Shown piece by piece: positions 1 through 8,368 of a stretch of 64,000 nucleotides of DNA; the first letter of the stretch is position 1, and every line of letters begins with the position of its first letter. Position numbers and translations under genes: made by a program. The notes beneath the pieces were generated by a model. That model did not search any database, was not told the DNA's origin, and saw nothing but the letters and a program-made list of their open reading frames with translations. The stretch is taken from the NCBI GenBank assembly GCA_021404685.1, contig QWHC01000001.1:310001-374000 (forward strand). The letters run 5' to 3'. The stretch is from Chloroflexi bacterium CFX4 (GTDB taxonomy: Bacteria; Chloroflexota; Anaerolineae; Aggregatilineales; UBA2796).

Positions 1-195
1 CCGCTGCCAATTTACCTATGGGATGAATCCTACAGCAGCGCAGAGGCTGCCGACCTGATCGCTGAATTGGGTGCGGCGCAGCCCGCCCGCCTTGATGACC
101 ACGCAGCGGCTGTCATTTTGGCGCGCTTTATTGCCGCGCACGCCGATGAGCAAACGCTGCCTGCGCCACTCCGAACGCCGCCACAGGGTACTTGA
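1..195 (+). CDS. ruvX: RuvX/YqgF Holliday junction resolvase-like protein, C-terminal part
   Basis: This is the last 64 codons of a gene that begins before the window. Reading frame 1 is open from base 1 to a TGA. The visible residues match the end of the YqgF/RuvX fold: 'PIYLWDESYSSAEAADLI' fits the family's 'D-E-(R/S)-(L/Y)-(S/T)-(S/T)-x-E-A' strand and helix. 'LDDHAAAVILARFI' fits the last helix, which carries the conserved Asp followed by A-A-x-I-L. RuvX proteins are RNase H-fold nucleases acting in 16S rRNA maturation and possibly recombination. The active-site Asp at the N terminus lies outside the window, so activity cannot be judged. The stop codon overlaps the -35 box of the next promoter. 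Confidence 0.75.
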   Translation, partial: PLPIYLWDESYSSAEAADLIAELGAAQPARLDDHAAAVILARFIAAHADEQTLPAPLRTPPQGT

Positions 196-220
196 CATAG
201 ATCAGCGCTCAGGTCATAAT
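192..220 (+). promoter_or_regulatory. Sigma-70-type promoter for the acyl-CoA dehydrogenase
   Basis: TTGACA (192-197), a 17-base spacer and CATAAT (215-220) form a near-consensus promoter. Transcription would start near 227, about 35 bases before the gene. The -35 box overlaps the stop codon of ruvX. Confidence 0.7.
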
Positions 221-262
221 CTAATCATTACAAGCACCTCTATATCAAAGTGAGTGACCGCT

Positions 263-1480
263 ATGGATTTTTCACTGTCTGAAGAACATTTAATGGCGCA
301 GCGCATGGTGCGCGAATTCGCCCAAAAAGAAGTCTACCCAACCATTAAAGAATGGGATCGCAAGCAGCAGATGAACCCGATGATCCTGCCGCGCATGGCA
401 GAGCTGGGCATCTTGGGAATCTGTGTGCCTGTTCGCTACGGCGGGCAGGGCTACGATTACATCACGCTAGGCTTGGTCTGCGAGGAGTTGGAGCGTGTGG
501 ACAGCACCCTGCGCGTGGCGATGTCCGTCCACATGGGCTTGAACAGCCTTGCCGTTTTGCAGTGGGGGACGGAGGCACAGAAGCAGAAATTCCTCGTGCC
601 GCAAGCACGCGGCGAAAAGTACGGTGCGTTCGGTCTGACCGAATCAGGCGCGGGCAGCGATGTGGTGGCGATGCAGGCAAGCGCCAAACGGCACGGCGAT
701 GTTTACGTGCTGAACGGTGAGAAAATGTGGATCAGCCTTGCCACGAAAGCGCATAACTTCCTCGTGGTTGCCAAAACCGACCCAAGCGCTGGGCATCGCG
801 GCTTGACGGCATTCATCGTCGAACGCGATATGAAGGGCGTCACGACGGGCGACCTGCACGGCAAGCTGGGCGTGCGTGCAGGCTCTACAGGCTGGATTGC
901 CATGCAAGACGTGGAAGTGCCGGTTGAGAATCGGCTGGGCGAGGAAGGCGAAGGCTTTTACATCGCCATGAGCTGCCTTGATAACGGGCGCTACACGGTG
1001 GCAGCCGGCGCCACAGGGCTAATTCGCGCCTGCTTGGAAGATAGCCTGAAATACGCGCACGAACGGCACACCTTCGGTAAGCCAATTGGCGAACATCAGC
1101 TTGTGAAGCAGAAGATCGCCTATATGCAACAGTGGTACGACGCGGCACGGCTGATGATCCTGCAAGTGGGTTGGCTGAAGAACATGGGAATGCGAAACAC
1201 ACGCGAGACGAGCATGGCAAAATGGTTCGCCACTGATCACAGCGTGAAAGCAGCGTTGGAGGCAATACAGATTCACGGCGCTTACGGCTTCAGCGACGAA
1301 TACGACGTGGAGCGCTATTTGCGGAACGGCAAGGGCGCGGTCATCTATGAAGGCACCAGCGAAATCCACCAATTGATGCAGGCAGATTACGCGCTTGGCT
1401 ACCGCCATGATCGCCCGCTGCGCTGCGAAATGCCCGCTTATGACGCCGCCTATTGGCAAGCGGAAGCTGTGAACGCCTGA
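263..1480 (+). CDS. Acyl-CoA dehydrogenase
   Basis: A 405-residue FAD-dependent acyl-CoA dehydrogenase that oxidises the alpha-beta bond of acyl-CoA esters and passes electrons to ETF. The N-terminal helical domain is followed by the beta-domain signature '[11 protein letters not shown]' (about 125-135). Near the C terminus is 'YEGTSEIHQ', whose Glu (about 363) sits where MCAD and glutaryl-CoA dehydrogenase have the catalytic base. Length is typical. I prefer the ATG at 263, because 'MDFSLSEEH' is the usual start of the family. An in-frame GTG at 254 is the alternative; neither has a strong Shine-Dalgarno. It has its own promoter and is followed by a hairpin, so it is probably monocistronic. 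The exact acyl substrate cannot be told from sequence alone. Confidence 0.93.
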   Translation: MDFSLSEEHLMAQRMVREFAQKEVYPTIKEWDRKQQMNPMILPRMAELGILGICVPVRYGGQGYDYITLGLVCEELERVDSTLRVAMSVHMGLNSLAVLQWGTEAQKQKFLVPQARGEKYGAFGLTESGAGSDVVAMQASAKRHGDVYVLNGEKMWISLATKAHNFLVVAKTDPSAGHRGLTAFIVERDMKGVTTGDLHGKLGVRAGSTGWIAMQDVEVPVENRLGEEGEGFYIAMSCLDNGRYTVAAGATGLIRACLEDSLKYAHERHTFGKPIGEHQLVKQKIAYMQQWYDAARLMILQVGWLKNMGMRNTRETSMAKWFATDHSVKAALEAIQIHGAYGFSDEYDVERYLRNGKGAVIYEGTSEIHQLMQADYALGYRHDRPLRCEMPAYDAAYWQAEAVNA

Positions 1481-1502
1481 TTTAGCGTGGGCAACAACGG
1501 AT

Positions 1503-1526
1503 CACGGGCGCCTTAAGGTGCCCGTG
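1503..1526. terminator. Bidirectional hairpin between convergent genes
   Basis: CACGGGC and GCCCGTG arms flank a short palindromic centre (CCTTAAGG), making a long GC-rich hairpin between the ends of the acyl-CoA dehydrogenase and nagA. There is no T-run, so it may act as a weak or factor-assisted terminator for both strands. Confidence 0.55.
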
Positions 1527-1569
1527 CGGCGTGACCTGCTTAAGGCGCGCTCTGCAAGGATCAGCTGCG

Positions 1570-2730
1570 TTACATCTCAACTGCGCTGTAGATCAGCCGT
1601 CCCTCAGCCACTGTGCGGCGCACGCTCAGCGCCGAATCGAGCAGCACTAGATCAGCATCATAGCCAGCGCGCAAGCTGCCCTTACGGTGCGCCAAGCCAA
1701 GCTGCCGCGCCGCGTTTGTGCTGAAGATCGGTACGAGCGCCGCTACCGATAAGCCTGTGGCTGCTTGCAAGTTCCGTAGCGCAGCATCCATCGTTAGAAT
1801 GCTGCCTGCCAAGGTGCCATCAGCAAGCGTTGCCTTGCCGTCCCGCACATAGACCGTTTGCCCGCCCAACTCGGATTCGCCCGTTGCCAAGCCGGCAGCG
1901 CGGATCGCGTCCGTGATGGCAATGACACCCTGTGTACCTTTCGCACGCACCAAGAGTGCCATCGCCGCTGGATGCACGTGCAAGTTATCGGCGATCACCT
2001 CACACAGAAGCGCATCACAGGTCAGCGCTGCGCCCAAGACGCCCGGCGCACGGTGATGCAAGCCCGTCATCGCGTTATAAGTGTGTGTGGTTTGGCGTGC
2101 GCCGTCATCAACCGCCGCTAACGCCTGCTCATAGCTTGCCAGCGTATGCCCAAGGCTCACCACAATGCCGCGTTCAGCACAGGCGCGGATGAAGGCAGCA
2201 TTTTCGGGAAATTCGGGCGCAACCGTCACTTGGCGGATCACGTTCAGCGCCAGCCAGTCGGCATATTCGGCGGCGTTGGCAAGGCGCACATAGTCACCGG
2301 GCTGGGCGCCTTTTGCCTTCGCGTTGATATACGGTCCCTCAAGGTGGACGCCAAGCAGCGTTGCGCCGTTAGGCTGCGCGCCCAAGCAGGCGGCTGCATT
2401 CCGCAGCGCACGCCGCACCGACTCGCGGTTGGCAGTCATGGTGGTGGCAAGGAAATGTGCCACGCCATGCGCTGCAAAAAAGGCTGCCATGCCGCGCAAC
2501 GCTTCAGGTGTGGCATCCATCGTATCGAAGCCATTGCCGCCATGCACATGCACATCTATGAAGGCAGGCAGCAGGTAGCCGCCTTCGCCATCTATACGGC
2601 GCGCCATCGGCAGATCAGGCGGTGCGCCCATCCCAATGTGCGCGATGTGCGCGCCATCGGTCAGCAGCCAATCGGCATCGCCTTCAGGCGTGAGGACGCG
2701 CACATTCTGAAAAAGCAGTAGGCTGGGCAT
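1570..2730 (-). CDS. nagA: N-acetylglucosamine-6-phosphate deacetylase
   Basis: A 386-residue amidohydrolase-superfamily enzyme that removes acetate from GlcNAc-6-phosphate in amino-sugar and cell-wall recycling. Visible motifs are the metal-binding HxH in 'DVHVHGG' (His61, His63), 'GVHLEGPYIN' with the metal Glu, 'SLGHT', 'THTYNAM', and 'AITDAI' with the catalytic Asp. The reading frame is open further upstream, but the true start is the ATG at 2730. 'MPSLLLFQNVRVLTPEGD' is the normal beta-sandwich start, and it lies only 2 bases after the stop of the TIR gene. It is therefore the last gene of that operon. The pairing of nagA with a TIR protein is unusual and may be just a position effect. 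Confidence 0.93.
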   Translation of the reverse strand: MPSLLLFQNVRVLTPEGDADWLLTDGAHIAHIGMGAPPDLPMARRIDGEGGYLLPAFIDVHVHGGNGFDTMDATPEALRGMAAFFAAHGVAHFLATTMTANRESVRRALRNAAACLGAQPNGATLLGVHLEGPYINAKAKGAQPGDYVRLANAAEYADWLALNVIRQVTVAPEFPENAAFIRACAERGIVVSLGHTLASYEQALAAVDDGARQTTHTYNAMTGLHHRAPGVLGAALTCDALLCEVIADNLHVHPAAMALLVRAKGTQGVIAITDAIRAAGLATGESELGGQTVYVRDGKATLADGTLAGSILTMDAALRNLQAATGLSVAALVPIFSTNAARQLGLAHRKGSLRAGYDADLVLLDSALSVRRTVAEGRLIYSAVEM

Positions 2731-2732
2731 GG

Positions 2733-4229
2733 CTACTCTGCGCGGCGTGTTAGGCGCGGCAACCGCACATAGGCAAAGTGCAAATGCCCAAGTTCTTTGG
2801 GCGGCGAGACCAACGGATCGCTCCAATAGACGGGACGGATGAAGCCCATCCCATCCGAGCCGCGTTCGGCTGCCTTTCGCAGCGCGTATTCCCACTCTTG
2901 GCGGCAAAACTGCGAGCCTGCTGAATGCTCTGACCAAAAGAGTTGGAAGATCGTAGCGCGCTCGATCATGCGCTCCAGTCCAGCGCTCCAACGCTCACCA
3001 GCGCGCAGTTCGTCTATGTCCATCAGCACCTTATAGCCAAGGGCGCGGTAGGCGTTGCGGCAAGCGACGGCAACGGCGGCATCCTTGCGGCTGTAGCTGA
3101 TGAAGATTTCCTCAGCGCGGAAGATTTCCGCCGTCACGGGCGCGTTTTCCACCTGACTAGGCACGCGCCCTGTGTTCGGCGGCTCGAAAAGGACGCCGCC
3201 GCGCAGCACTGCGACAATGATCGGATCAACGCTGACCGTGATGCTCAAGTTGGCTGCCTGATCGGCAAGCGTAGCGTCTGCCTTAAAGCGGAACTCGACG
3301 CGGTGCAAATCTTCCCACCAGCCAACCGTGATCGACTCTGGGTTAAAGGTGACGCCTTCCGCCTGTGGTGTGAATGTGATGAGCGTGCCACGCGCTAGGG
3401 CTGCCGCCTGCGAGTCGCGCACTTCACGCGGCGCGGCGCCCAGCTCTGCTTCAAAGCGCTTGGCATCGCTGCGGATTCGCTCCAGCATGGCGGCGGTGTG
3501 CGCGTAGACGATCAGCGAATGCCATTTCTCCACCACTGCCTGGCGCGGAATAAAGGCGGTGAAACGCGCTTCGGCGCTCTCGGCAGCAGGCTCAGGGATG
3601 GCTGCCGCCTCGCCGGCCACTTGATGGGTCGGATCATCAAGCGGTTCGCTGCGTCCTGTTGCAGTGCTGCGTTCTGCTTCCTCTTTCTTCAGGCTCTGTG
3701 GCGGCACGGCGGGCGCAGGTGCAGCAGGGGCAGGCGCAGGACGGGCAGGCGCAGTCTCGGCGGGTTTGGGCGGCGTGCCGGGAATGCTCATGCCACGTGA
3801 GGGGCTGCGTTTCACCTGCTCCTCAGCTTCTTCCTGTTCCTCAGCCTCTTCCTGCTCCTCGGCAGGTGGGTGCATTTCGCGGCGGCGCGGTGCTTGCGGT
3901 GCGCTTCCCTCAGCTGCTTGCGGCAGATCGCGCACGGCGCCGAAAGAATTGCTGCTTTGGTTGGCAAGGCGCGCTACAAGCTGTGCGATCAGGCGATCAT
4001 AATTGGGCTGAAGTGGATCAAAGCTGAGGGAATCGGCGGGTAGGCTGTTTCGGGATTGGGCAGGCACTGCATCGGGCAGCACCACGATGACGGCAAGGGC
4101 TGACAGGGGCTGCCATGCCTGCTCCAGCGAATGCCGCTGAACGCGAAAGCCACAGGCAGTCAGCTTATCGTAAAGGTGATCAGCACCATTGCGGTGTTGC
4201 GGCAAAAAGGCGATCACAACCGGGAGCAT
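2733..4229 (-). CDS. TIR-domain protein with N-terminal Rossmann-like domain
   Basis: A 498-residue multidomain protein. Residues 1-90 ('LPVVIAFLPQHRNG...LAVIVVLPDAV') alternate strands and helices like a degenerate TIR or receiver-type fold. Residues 95-220 are a Pro/Ala/Glu-rich low-complexity linker with repeated E-E-Q-E-E-A units. Residues 225-350 form an unassigned mixed alpha/beta domain ('EKWHSLIVYAH...WWEDLHRVEFRF'). Residues 373-498 are a clear TIR domain: 'EEIFISYSRKD', 'VLMDIDELRAGERW', 'FWSEHSAGSQFCRQEWEYAL'. The Glu of 'CRQEWE' (about 445) is where TIR NADases keep their catalytic Glu, so NAD-cleaving activity is plausible but unproven. The start at 4229 is set by GGAGGG 5-6 bases upstream. 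It lies in one leftward operon with two upstream unknown genes and nagA. It could be an immune effector or a signalling scaffold. Confidence 0.88.
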   Translation of the reverse strand: MLPVVIAFLPQHRNGADHLYDKLTACGFRVQRHSLEQAWQPLSALAVIVVLPDAVPAQSRNSLPADSLSFDPLQPNYDRLIAQLVARLANQSSNSFGAVRDLPQAAEGSAPQAPRRREMHPPAEEQEEAEEQEEAEEQVKRSPSRGMSIPGTPPKPAETAPARPAPAPAAPAPAVPPQSLKKEEAERSTATGRSEPLDDPTHQVAGEAAAIPEPAAESAEARFTAFIPRQAVVEKWHSLIVYAHTAAMLERIRSDAKRFEAELGAAPREVRDSQAAALARGTLITFTPQAEGVTFNPESITVGWWEDLHRVEFRFKADATLADQAANLSITVSVDPIIVAVLRGGVLFEPPNTGRVPSQVENAPVTAEIFRAEEIFISYSRKDAAVAVACRNAYRALGYKVLMDIDELRAGERWSAGLERMIERATIFQLFWSEHSAGSQFCRQEWEYALRKAAERGSDGMGFIRPVYWSDPLVSPPKELGHLHFAYVRLPRLTRRAE

Positions 4230-4254
4230 GGCATCCCTCCGTCCGTGTTGGGCG

Positions 4255-4704
4255 CTACTGCGCGTCAGGGTCTTCAGAAGGCGGCGTAGGGCGTGCAAAT
4301 TGGCTCGTCCGATCTATGGGTATTTCAGGTTGCTCAGCAGCTTGCCGCCGTGCTTCTTCAAGGATGTGGCTGACGCGGCTGGTCGTCTCAATGTCGCCAT
4401 CAGCGGGTGGCGTGTGGGCGGAAGAAGGCGCATTCAGGTTGGTCGAGTCAAGCTGCGATAAGTCCACAGGGCGTGTGAATTCGGCGGTGGGCGGTGCATC
4501 CACCATCACGGGCGGCACTCTTGGCACTTCGGCGGTTGGTGGCGGTTCACGGCGCACCTCACCTAGGAAGAAAACAGGGGGCCACAAGGCAGCGTTGCTA
4601 TTGCCTGACTGCCCAGCTTGCCGAATGAGCATCACGAAGGCATACAGGACGAGTGTTGCAGCAAGGCTGCCTGCAATGATGAGAATGAGCGTTGCAGTGT
4701 TCAT
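4255..4704 (-). CDS. Small single-pass membrane protein of the TIR operon
   Basis: A 149-residue protein I do not recognise. Residues 4-28 ('ATLILIIAGSLAATLVLYAFVM') form one hydrophobic helix. The rest is a Pro/Thr/Glu-rich, probably disordered cytoplasmic tail with repeated 'PPTAE' and 'RPVDLSQLDS' type patches. It ends in a short helical region 'VSHILEEARRQAAEQ'. The start ATG at 4704 is chosen because GAAAGG precedes it and the hydrophobic segment begins right after. Its stop is 25 bases before the TIR start, so the two are probably co-transcribed. A membrane anchor or adaptor for the TIR protein is possible, but this is inference from context only. Confidence 0.7.
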   Translation of the reverse strand: MNTATLILIIAGSLAATLVLYAFVMLIRQAGQSGNSNAALWPPVFFLGEVRREPPPTAEVPRVPPVMVDAPPTAEFTRPVDLSQLDSTNLNAPSSAHTPPADGDIETTSRVSHILEEARRQAAEQPEIPIDRTSQFARPTPPSEDPDAQ

Positions 4705-4768
4705 AGTTGCGCGCCTTTCAAAACATGCCAAACAATAAAACGGTTATCCCTCAAAATGGCTGTGCGCC

Positions 4769-5404
4769 CTAGAAGCGTGCCGCCAACCAATATAAGCCTT
4801 GCCGCACCTCTTGGTAAGGGGTGAGGTCAGGCTCTAGGGTGCGGAGAACTGCCTCTTGGATCAAAAAATTGCCCGCTGCTAGGAAATTATGGCGCGCCTC
4901 GCCGTCATTTCGCAATTCGGAAGGCAGTTGGCACGAACGCTCATAACCAAGCGATGCCACTTGGAACGGCGCAACGCTATAGACGTGCAGCGCCACATCG
5001 TAAAAAACCTCGTCCAGCGCGGTAAGCTCCGGGTGTTTGCCGCGCATCGTTGTGCCGCCAGTTAGCCCGTGAAACATGCCAATCGGGACGAGGATCGAAA
5101 CGCACTCAAAGATGGAGCGCGTCGCCTGCACGTCGCAGCCGGCAGCCTGCCCATTCACCGCGATCTGCCCGTGCTGCTTCACGACAGCCGTTGGCGGCGG
5201 CACCTGCACTGCCACTTTTTCGGCGGCGGGCGTACCGGGCATGTAGCGTGCTGCCAGGGGACCATTCAGCGAGACGTTCTCCCAAATGGTGGTCAGCACA
5301 TCCGCCCACTGGCGGTCTCGCAACGTCTCAAAACTCAGATTTAATTCATAATTGCCGCCTTCCCAGTACTGCATTGGGTCGGCATGGTGTGAAAGTTCCA
5401 GCAT
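4769..5404 (-). CDS. Conserved-looking protein of unknown function, first gene of the TIR operon
   Basis: A 211-residue soluble protein I do not recognise. It has no signal peptide or clear membrane helix. The N-terminal half ('YWEGGNYELNLSFETL...VLTTIWENVSLNG') looks like an alpha/beta fold. A glycine-rich patch 'FHGLTGGTTMRGKHPELTALDE' lies in the middle, and the C-terminal part is helical ('LPSELRNDGEARHNFLAAGNFL'). A strong promoter (5452-5480) stands 40 bases upstream. The next gene, the small membrane protein, follows after 64 bases on the same strand. The order is therefore this gene, membrane protein, TIR protein, nagA. No catalytic motif is evident. Confidence 0.65.
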   Translation of the reverse strand: MLELSHHADPMQYWEGGNYELNLSFETLRDRQWADVLTTIWENVSLNGPLAARYMPGTPAAEKVAVQVPPPTAVVKQHGQIAVNGQAAGCDVQATRSIFECVSILVPIGMFHGLTGGTTMRGKHPELTALDEVFYDVALHVYSVAPFQVASLGYERSCQLPSELRNDGEARHNFLAAGNFLIQEAVLRTLEPDLTPYQEVRQGLYWLAARF

Positions 5405-5451
5405 TGGGCGAATTGTTCCTATGGCGCATCGCTTGCCTAAAAATCTAGGGT

Positions 5452-5480
5452 ATAATAGCTTGACACACAGAATGTTTCAA
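5452..5480 (-). promoter_or_regulatory. Sigma-70-type promoter of the TIR operon
   Basis: On the minus strand TTGAAA (5475-5480), a 17-base spacer and TATTAT (5452-5457) make a good promoter. The expected start of transcription is near 5445, about 40 bases before the first gene of the operon. Confidence 0.65.
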
Positions 5481-5668
5481 GCGGCGCGAAAGTTTTTCAA
5501 AAGACGCAGTGTAGGCAACCTGTGTAAAATTGGTAAGAATCTGTTGCCGATATGCACTGCGCGGCACAGAGATTGCTACAATGTAGCAAGAGGTTAAGGC
5601 GCAGCGCGTGCTTTAGCCCGTTCGGAAAACCTATTTGCCATGCTTCCGTGAGAGTTGAGACCGCCTAT

Positions 5669-6043
5669 ATGACTGCTAAGACTCGCCAAGAACAAATTGA
5701 TGATGCCCTGCGAAAGCTGCACGCTGTCGTGGATGGCGTCAAAGCCTCCGTTGTCGTAAACCGTGATGGCTTGTTGGTGGCGGCAATGCCCGCTAATGGG
5801 GATGAAGATGTGCTGGCTGCCATGTCTGCCACCCTTGTCGGTTTGGCAGAACGCACGCTTGGGCGCCTCGATCAGGGCAGTTTGGAACGCTTGTTGGTGG
5901 AAGGCGAGGAAAGCGTGATGGTTGCCTACCTGGCCGGGCGTGCCATGCTGGCGGTCATGATTGCGAAAGAGCATAAGATCGGCCCCGTGCTGTACGCCGC
6001 TTCGGTGACGGCGAAAGATGTAGCACAAGTGCTTTCCAGCTAA
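5669..6043 (+). CDS. Roadblock/LC7 domain protein
   Basis: A 124-residue single-domain protein. 'RKLHAVVDGVKASVVVNRDGLLVAAMP' followed by 'AAMSATLVGLAERTLGRL' and 'VMVAYLAGRAMLAVMIAKE' is the beta-alpha-beta-beta-beta-alpha pattern of Roadblock/LC7 (MglB-like) proteins. These dimerise and act on small Ras-like GTPases or as scaffolds. No MglA-type GTPase gene lies beside it in this window. The ATG at 5669 is used because the domain starts soon after. A GTG at 5648 is possible. recD2 begins 6 bases after its stop, so the two are probably co-transcribed. Confidence 0.8.
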   Translation: MTAKTRQEQIDDALRKLHAVVDGVKASVVVNRDGLLVAAMPANGDEDVLAAMSATLVGLAERTLGRLDQGSLERLLVEGEESVMVAYLAGRAMLAVMIAKEHKIGPVLYAASVTAKDVAQVLSS

Positions 6044-6049
6044 ACGCAC

Positions 6050-8299
6050 ATGGCGCTTGAAACCTTTGAAGGCACAATCGAGCGCATCACCTACTATAGC
6101 GACGAAAGCGGCTATACGGTGCTGCGCCTTAAGCCACACAAAGCGCTGCCCGGCCAGGTTGGGCGCGATGGCTTGGCGACGGTTGTCGGTGTGTTTCACA
6201 GCCTGCGCGAAGGCGCAGACGTGCGCTTTAGCGGCACATGGGTTGTCCACAGTGAGTACGGCAAGCAGTTTAAGGCGGAATCGGTGCAGGAAGCTGTGCC
6301 GGAATCGGTCGAGGGCTTGCTGCGCTACCTCAGCAGCGGCGTGATCCGCGGCATCGGCAAGGCAACTGCCCAAAAAATCATTGACCACTTTGGCGAAAAA
6401 GTCTTTGAGATTCTGAGCCAAGCGCCGCACCGCATTAAGGAAGTGCCGGGCATTGCCGAATATCGCGCTGAGCTGATCGTGCAGGCGTGGACAGAACACA
6501 CCGCCGAGCGCGACGTGATGATCTTTCTGCAAGGCTTAGGCTTGGGCAGCCGCCTTGCCGTCAAAATTCACAAGGAATACGGCGCGAACACTATCGCCGC
6601 CGTCCGCACCAATCCGTACCAACTGGCGCGAGATATTCAGGGCATCGGCTTTCGCAAGGCAGATCAGATCGCACGTGGACTCGGTTTGCCGTTAGATTCG
6701 CCCTACCGCATTCAGGCAGGCATCCTCTTTGCCCTAGAGACGCTGACCAATGAAGGGCATGTCTACGCGCCGCGTGCGCTGCTGACCGAGACGGTAGCGC
6801 GCCTGCTCGCCCTGCCCGATGCGCCTGAGTCCTACGGCTTTGAAGAACTGCCCGACGACGTTGGCGCTGCTATCAATGAGGCGATCCGCACACTGGCAAG
6901 CGAGAGTGAAATCCTGCTTCAGCACGTGCCGAATGAAGAAGACGATCTGATCGAGGCGATCTATTTGCGCCCGCTTTTCCTCAGCGAGAACGGCACAGCA
7001 AAGCGCCTTCGTGAGATGCGCGATCTGCCGCTTTCACGCCTACGTAACGCGCAGCGCATGGCGTGGACGAAATTTTTCGATATTTTGCGGCGCGATGATC
7101 AGGTCTTGCTAACCGACCAGCAGCAGGATGCCGTGCGCGCCGCGCTGACCAACAAGATTAGCATCCTGACCGGCGGACCTGGCACCGGCAAAACTACCAC
7201 ACTGCGCGCCGTGATCCGCGCCCTAGAGTGGAACAAAGCGCGCTATGAGCTTGCCAGCCCAACTGGGCGCGCCGCCAAGCGCCTGAGCGAAGCGACCGGA
7301 CGCCCTGCTCAAACCATTCACCGCCTGCTTGGCTATACGCCTGATGAAGGCTTTTTGCTTGGTGCAGACACGCCGCTTGAGGTGGACATGCTGATCATTG
7401 ATGAGGCGTCCATGCTCGATCAGATTCTCATCTACAATGTGTTGAAGGCGCTGCCGCCAGAGGCGCACCTGCTGCTGGTTGGCGATGTTGACCAACTGCC
7501 AAGCGTTGGCGCGGGCGATGTGCTGCGCGACCTGATCAGCAGCGGCATTGCACATGTGACGCGCCTAGAGGCGATCTTCCGCCAAAGCGGCGATAGCCAG
7601 ATTATCCCGAACGCGCACCGCATCAATCAGGGCGAAATGCCGTATCTGGATAACACCAGCAGCGATTTCTTCATGTTCTACGCCGAAGATACCGAATCAG
7701 CAGCCGATCTGGTGGTAGACATTGTGCAGAATCGCATCCCGAACAAGTTCGGCTTCGACGCAATGAGCGACGTGCAGGTGCTTGCGCCGATGTACCGCGG
7801 TGCAGTCGGCATTCAAATGCTCAACGAACGCTTGCAGGCTGCCCTGAATCCGCACGGGCGGAACGCCGAAAAGAAACTTGGCAACACGGTCTACCGTGTG
7901 GGCGATAAGGTGCTGCAAACGCGCAACAACTACGAAAAAGAAGTATTCAACGGTGATATTGGCATCATCAGCGCCATAGATTTCACCGCGAAAAAGCTGC
8001 ACGTTGCCTTTGATGAGCGCCAAGTAGACTATGATTGGGAAGAGGCGGGCGATCTGCTGCACGCCTTCGCCGTGAGCGTCCACCGCAGCCAAGGCTCGGA
8101 GTATCCCGCCGTTGTGCTGCCGATCATGCCGCAGCACTTCATGATGTTGCAGCGCAACCTGCTCTATACAGCAGTCACACGCGCACGCCGTTTGGTCGTG
8201 TTGGTTGGCATGAAGCGCGCCGTAGCGATGGCAGTCAACAACGATCAGGTGGCGCGGCGCTACACGGCGCTGGCATGGCGGCTGCAAACGGGCAGATAA
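6050..8299 (+). CDS. recD2: RecD2-type ATP-dependent 5'-3' DNA helicase
   Basis: A 749-residue superfamily 1B helicase of the stand-alone RecD2 (RecD/TraA) type, which unwinds DNA 5' to 3' in repair without RecBC partners. The N-terminal OB-like region (1-100) is followed by helix-hairpin-helix repeats ('VIRGIGKATAQKIIDHFG', 'EVPGIAEYRAELI'). Walker A 'GGPGTGKTTT' is at about 374. Then come 'IIDEASMLD' (Walker B), 'LVGDVDQLPSVGAG', 'VHRSQGSEYPAVVLP' and 'LYTAVTRARR' near the end. The length is normal for RecD2. It follows the Roadblock gene by 6 bases and ends at a strong hairpin. Confidence 0.95.
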   Translation: MALETFEGTIERITYYSDESGYTVLRLKPHKALPGQVGRDGLATVVGVFHSLREGADVRFSGTWVVHSEYGKQFKAESVQEAVPESVEGLLRYLSSGVIRGIGKATAQKIIDHFGEKVFEILSQAPHRIKEVPGIAEYRAELIVQAWTEHTAERDVMIFLQGLGLGSRLAVKIHKEYGANTIAAVRTNPYQLARDIQGIGFRKADQIARGLGLPLDSPYRIQAGILFALETLTNEGHVYAPRALLTETVARLLALPDAPESYGFEELPDDVGAAINEAIRTLASESEILLQHVPNEEDDLIEAIYLRPLFLSENGTAKRLREMRDLPLSRLRNAQRMAWTKFFDILRRDDQVLLTDQQQDAVRAALTNKISILTGGPGTGKTTTLRAVIRALEWNKARYELASPTGRAAKRLSEATGRPAQTIHRLLGYTPDEGFLLGADTPLEVDMLIIDEASMLDQILIYNVLKALPPEAHLLLVGDVDQLPSVGAGDVLRDLISSGIAHVTRLEAIFRQSGDSQIIPNAHRINQGEMPYLDNTSSDFFMFYAEDTESAADLVVDIVQNRIPNKFGFDAMSDVQVLAPMYRGAVGIQMLNERLQAALNPHGRNAEKKLGNTVYRVGDKVLQTRNNYEKEVFNGDIGIISAIDFTAKKLHVAFDERQVDYDWEEAGDLLHAFAVSVHRSQGSEYPAVVLPIMPQHFMMLQRNLLYTAVTRARRLVVLVGMKRAVAMAVNNDQVARRYTALAWRLQTGR

Positions 8300-8309
8300 G
8301 AACAACACA

Positions 8310-8334
8310 ACGGGCGCTCACACTGAGCGCCCGT
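8310..8334. terminator. Hairpin between recD2 and the ammonium transporter
   Basis: Perfect 11-base arms (ACGGGCGCTCA / TGAGCGCCCGT) with a 3-base loop lie between the convergent gene ends. There is no T-run. It probably serves both strands. Confidence 0.65.
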
Positions 8335-8368
8335 GCCTTAGAAGATGATCTAACTGTGACGGTCTGCT

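Noticed and set aside
2731..2991. Upstream extension of nagA by 87 residues
   Set aside because: The extra residues are Arg/Leu-rich antisense-type sequence that overlaps the TIR domain gene. The natural NagA start is at 2730.
5451..5456. TATAAT on the plus strand as promoter for the Roadblock gene
   Set aside because: The only TTG-type -35 is 12 bases away and the gene starts more than 200 bases later. The same region makes a better promoter on the minus strand.
5594..6532. 312-codon open frame antisense to the Roadblock and recD2 genes
   Set aside because: It is a shadow of the plus-strand genes: the composition is Ala/His/Arg-rich and no family resemblance is seen.
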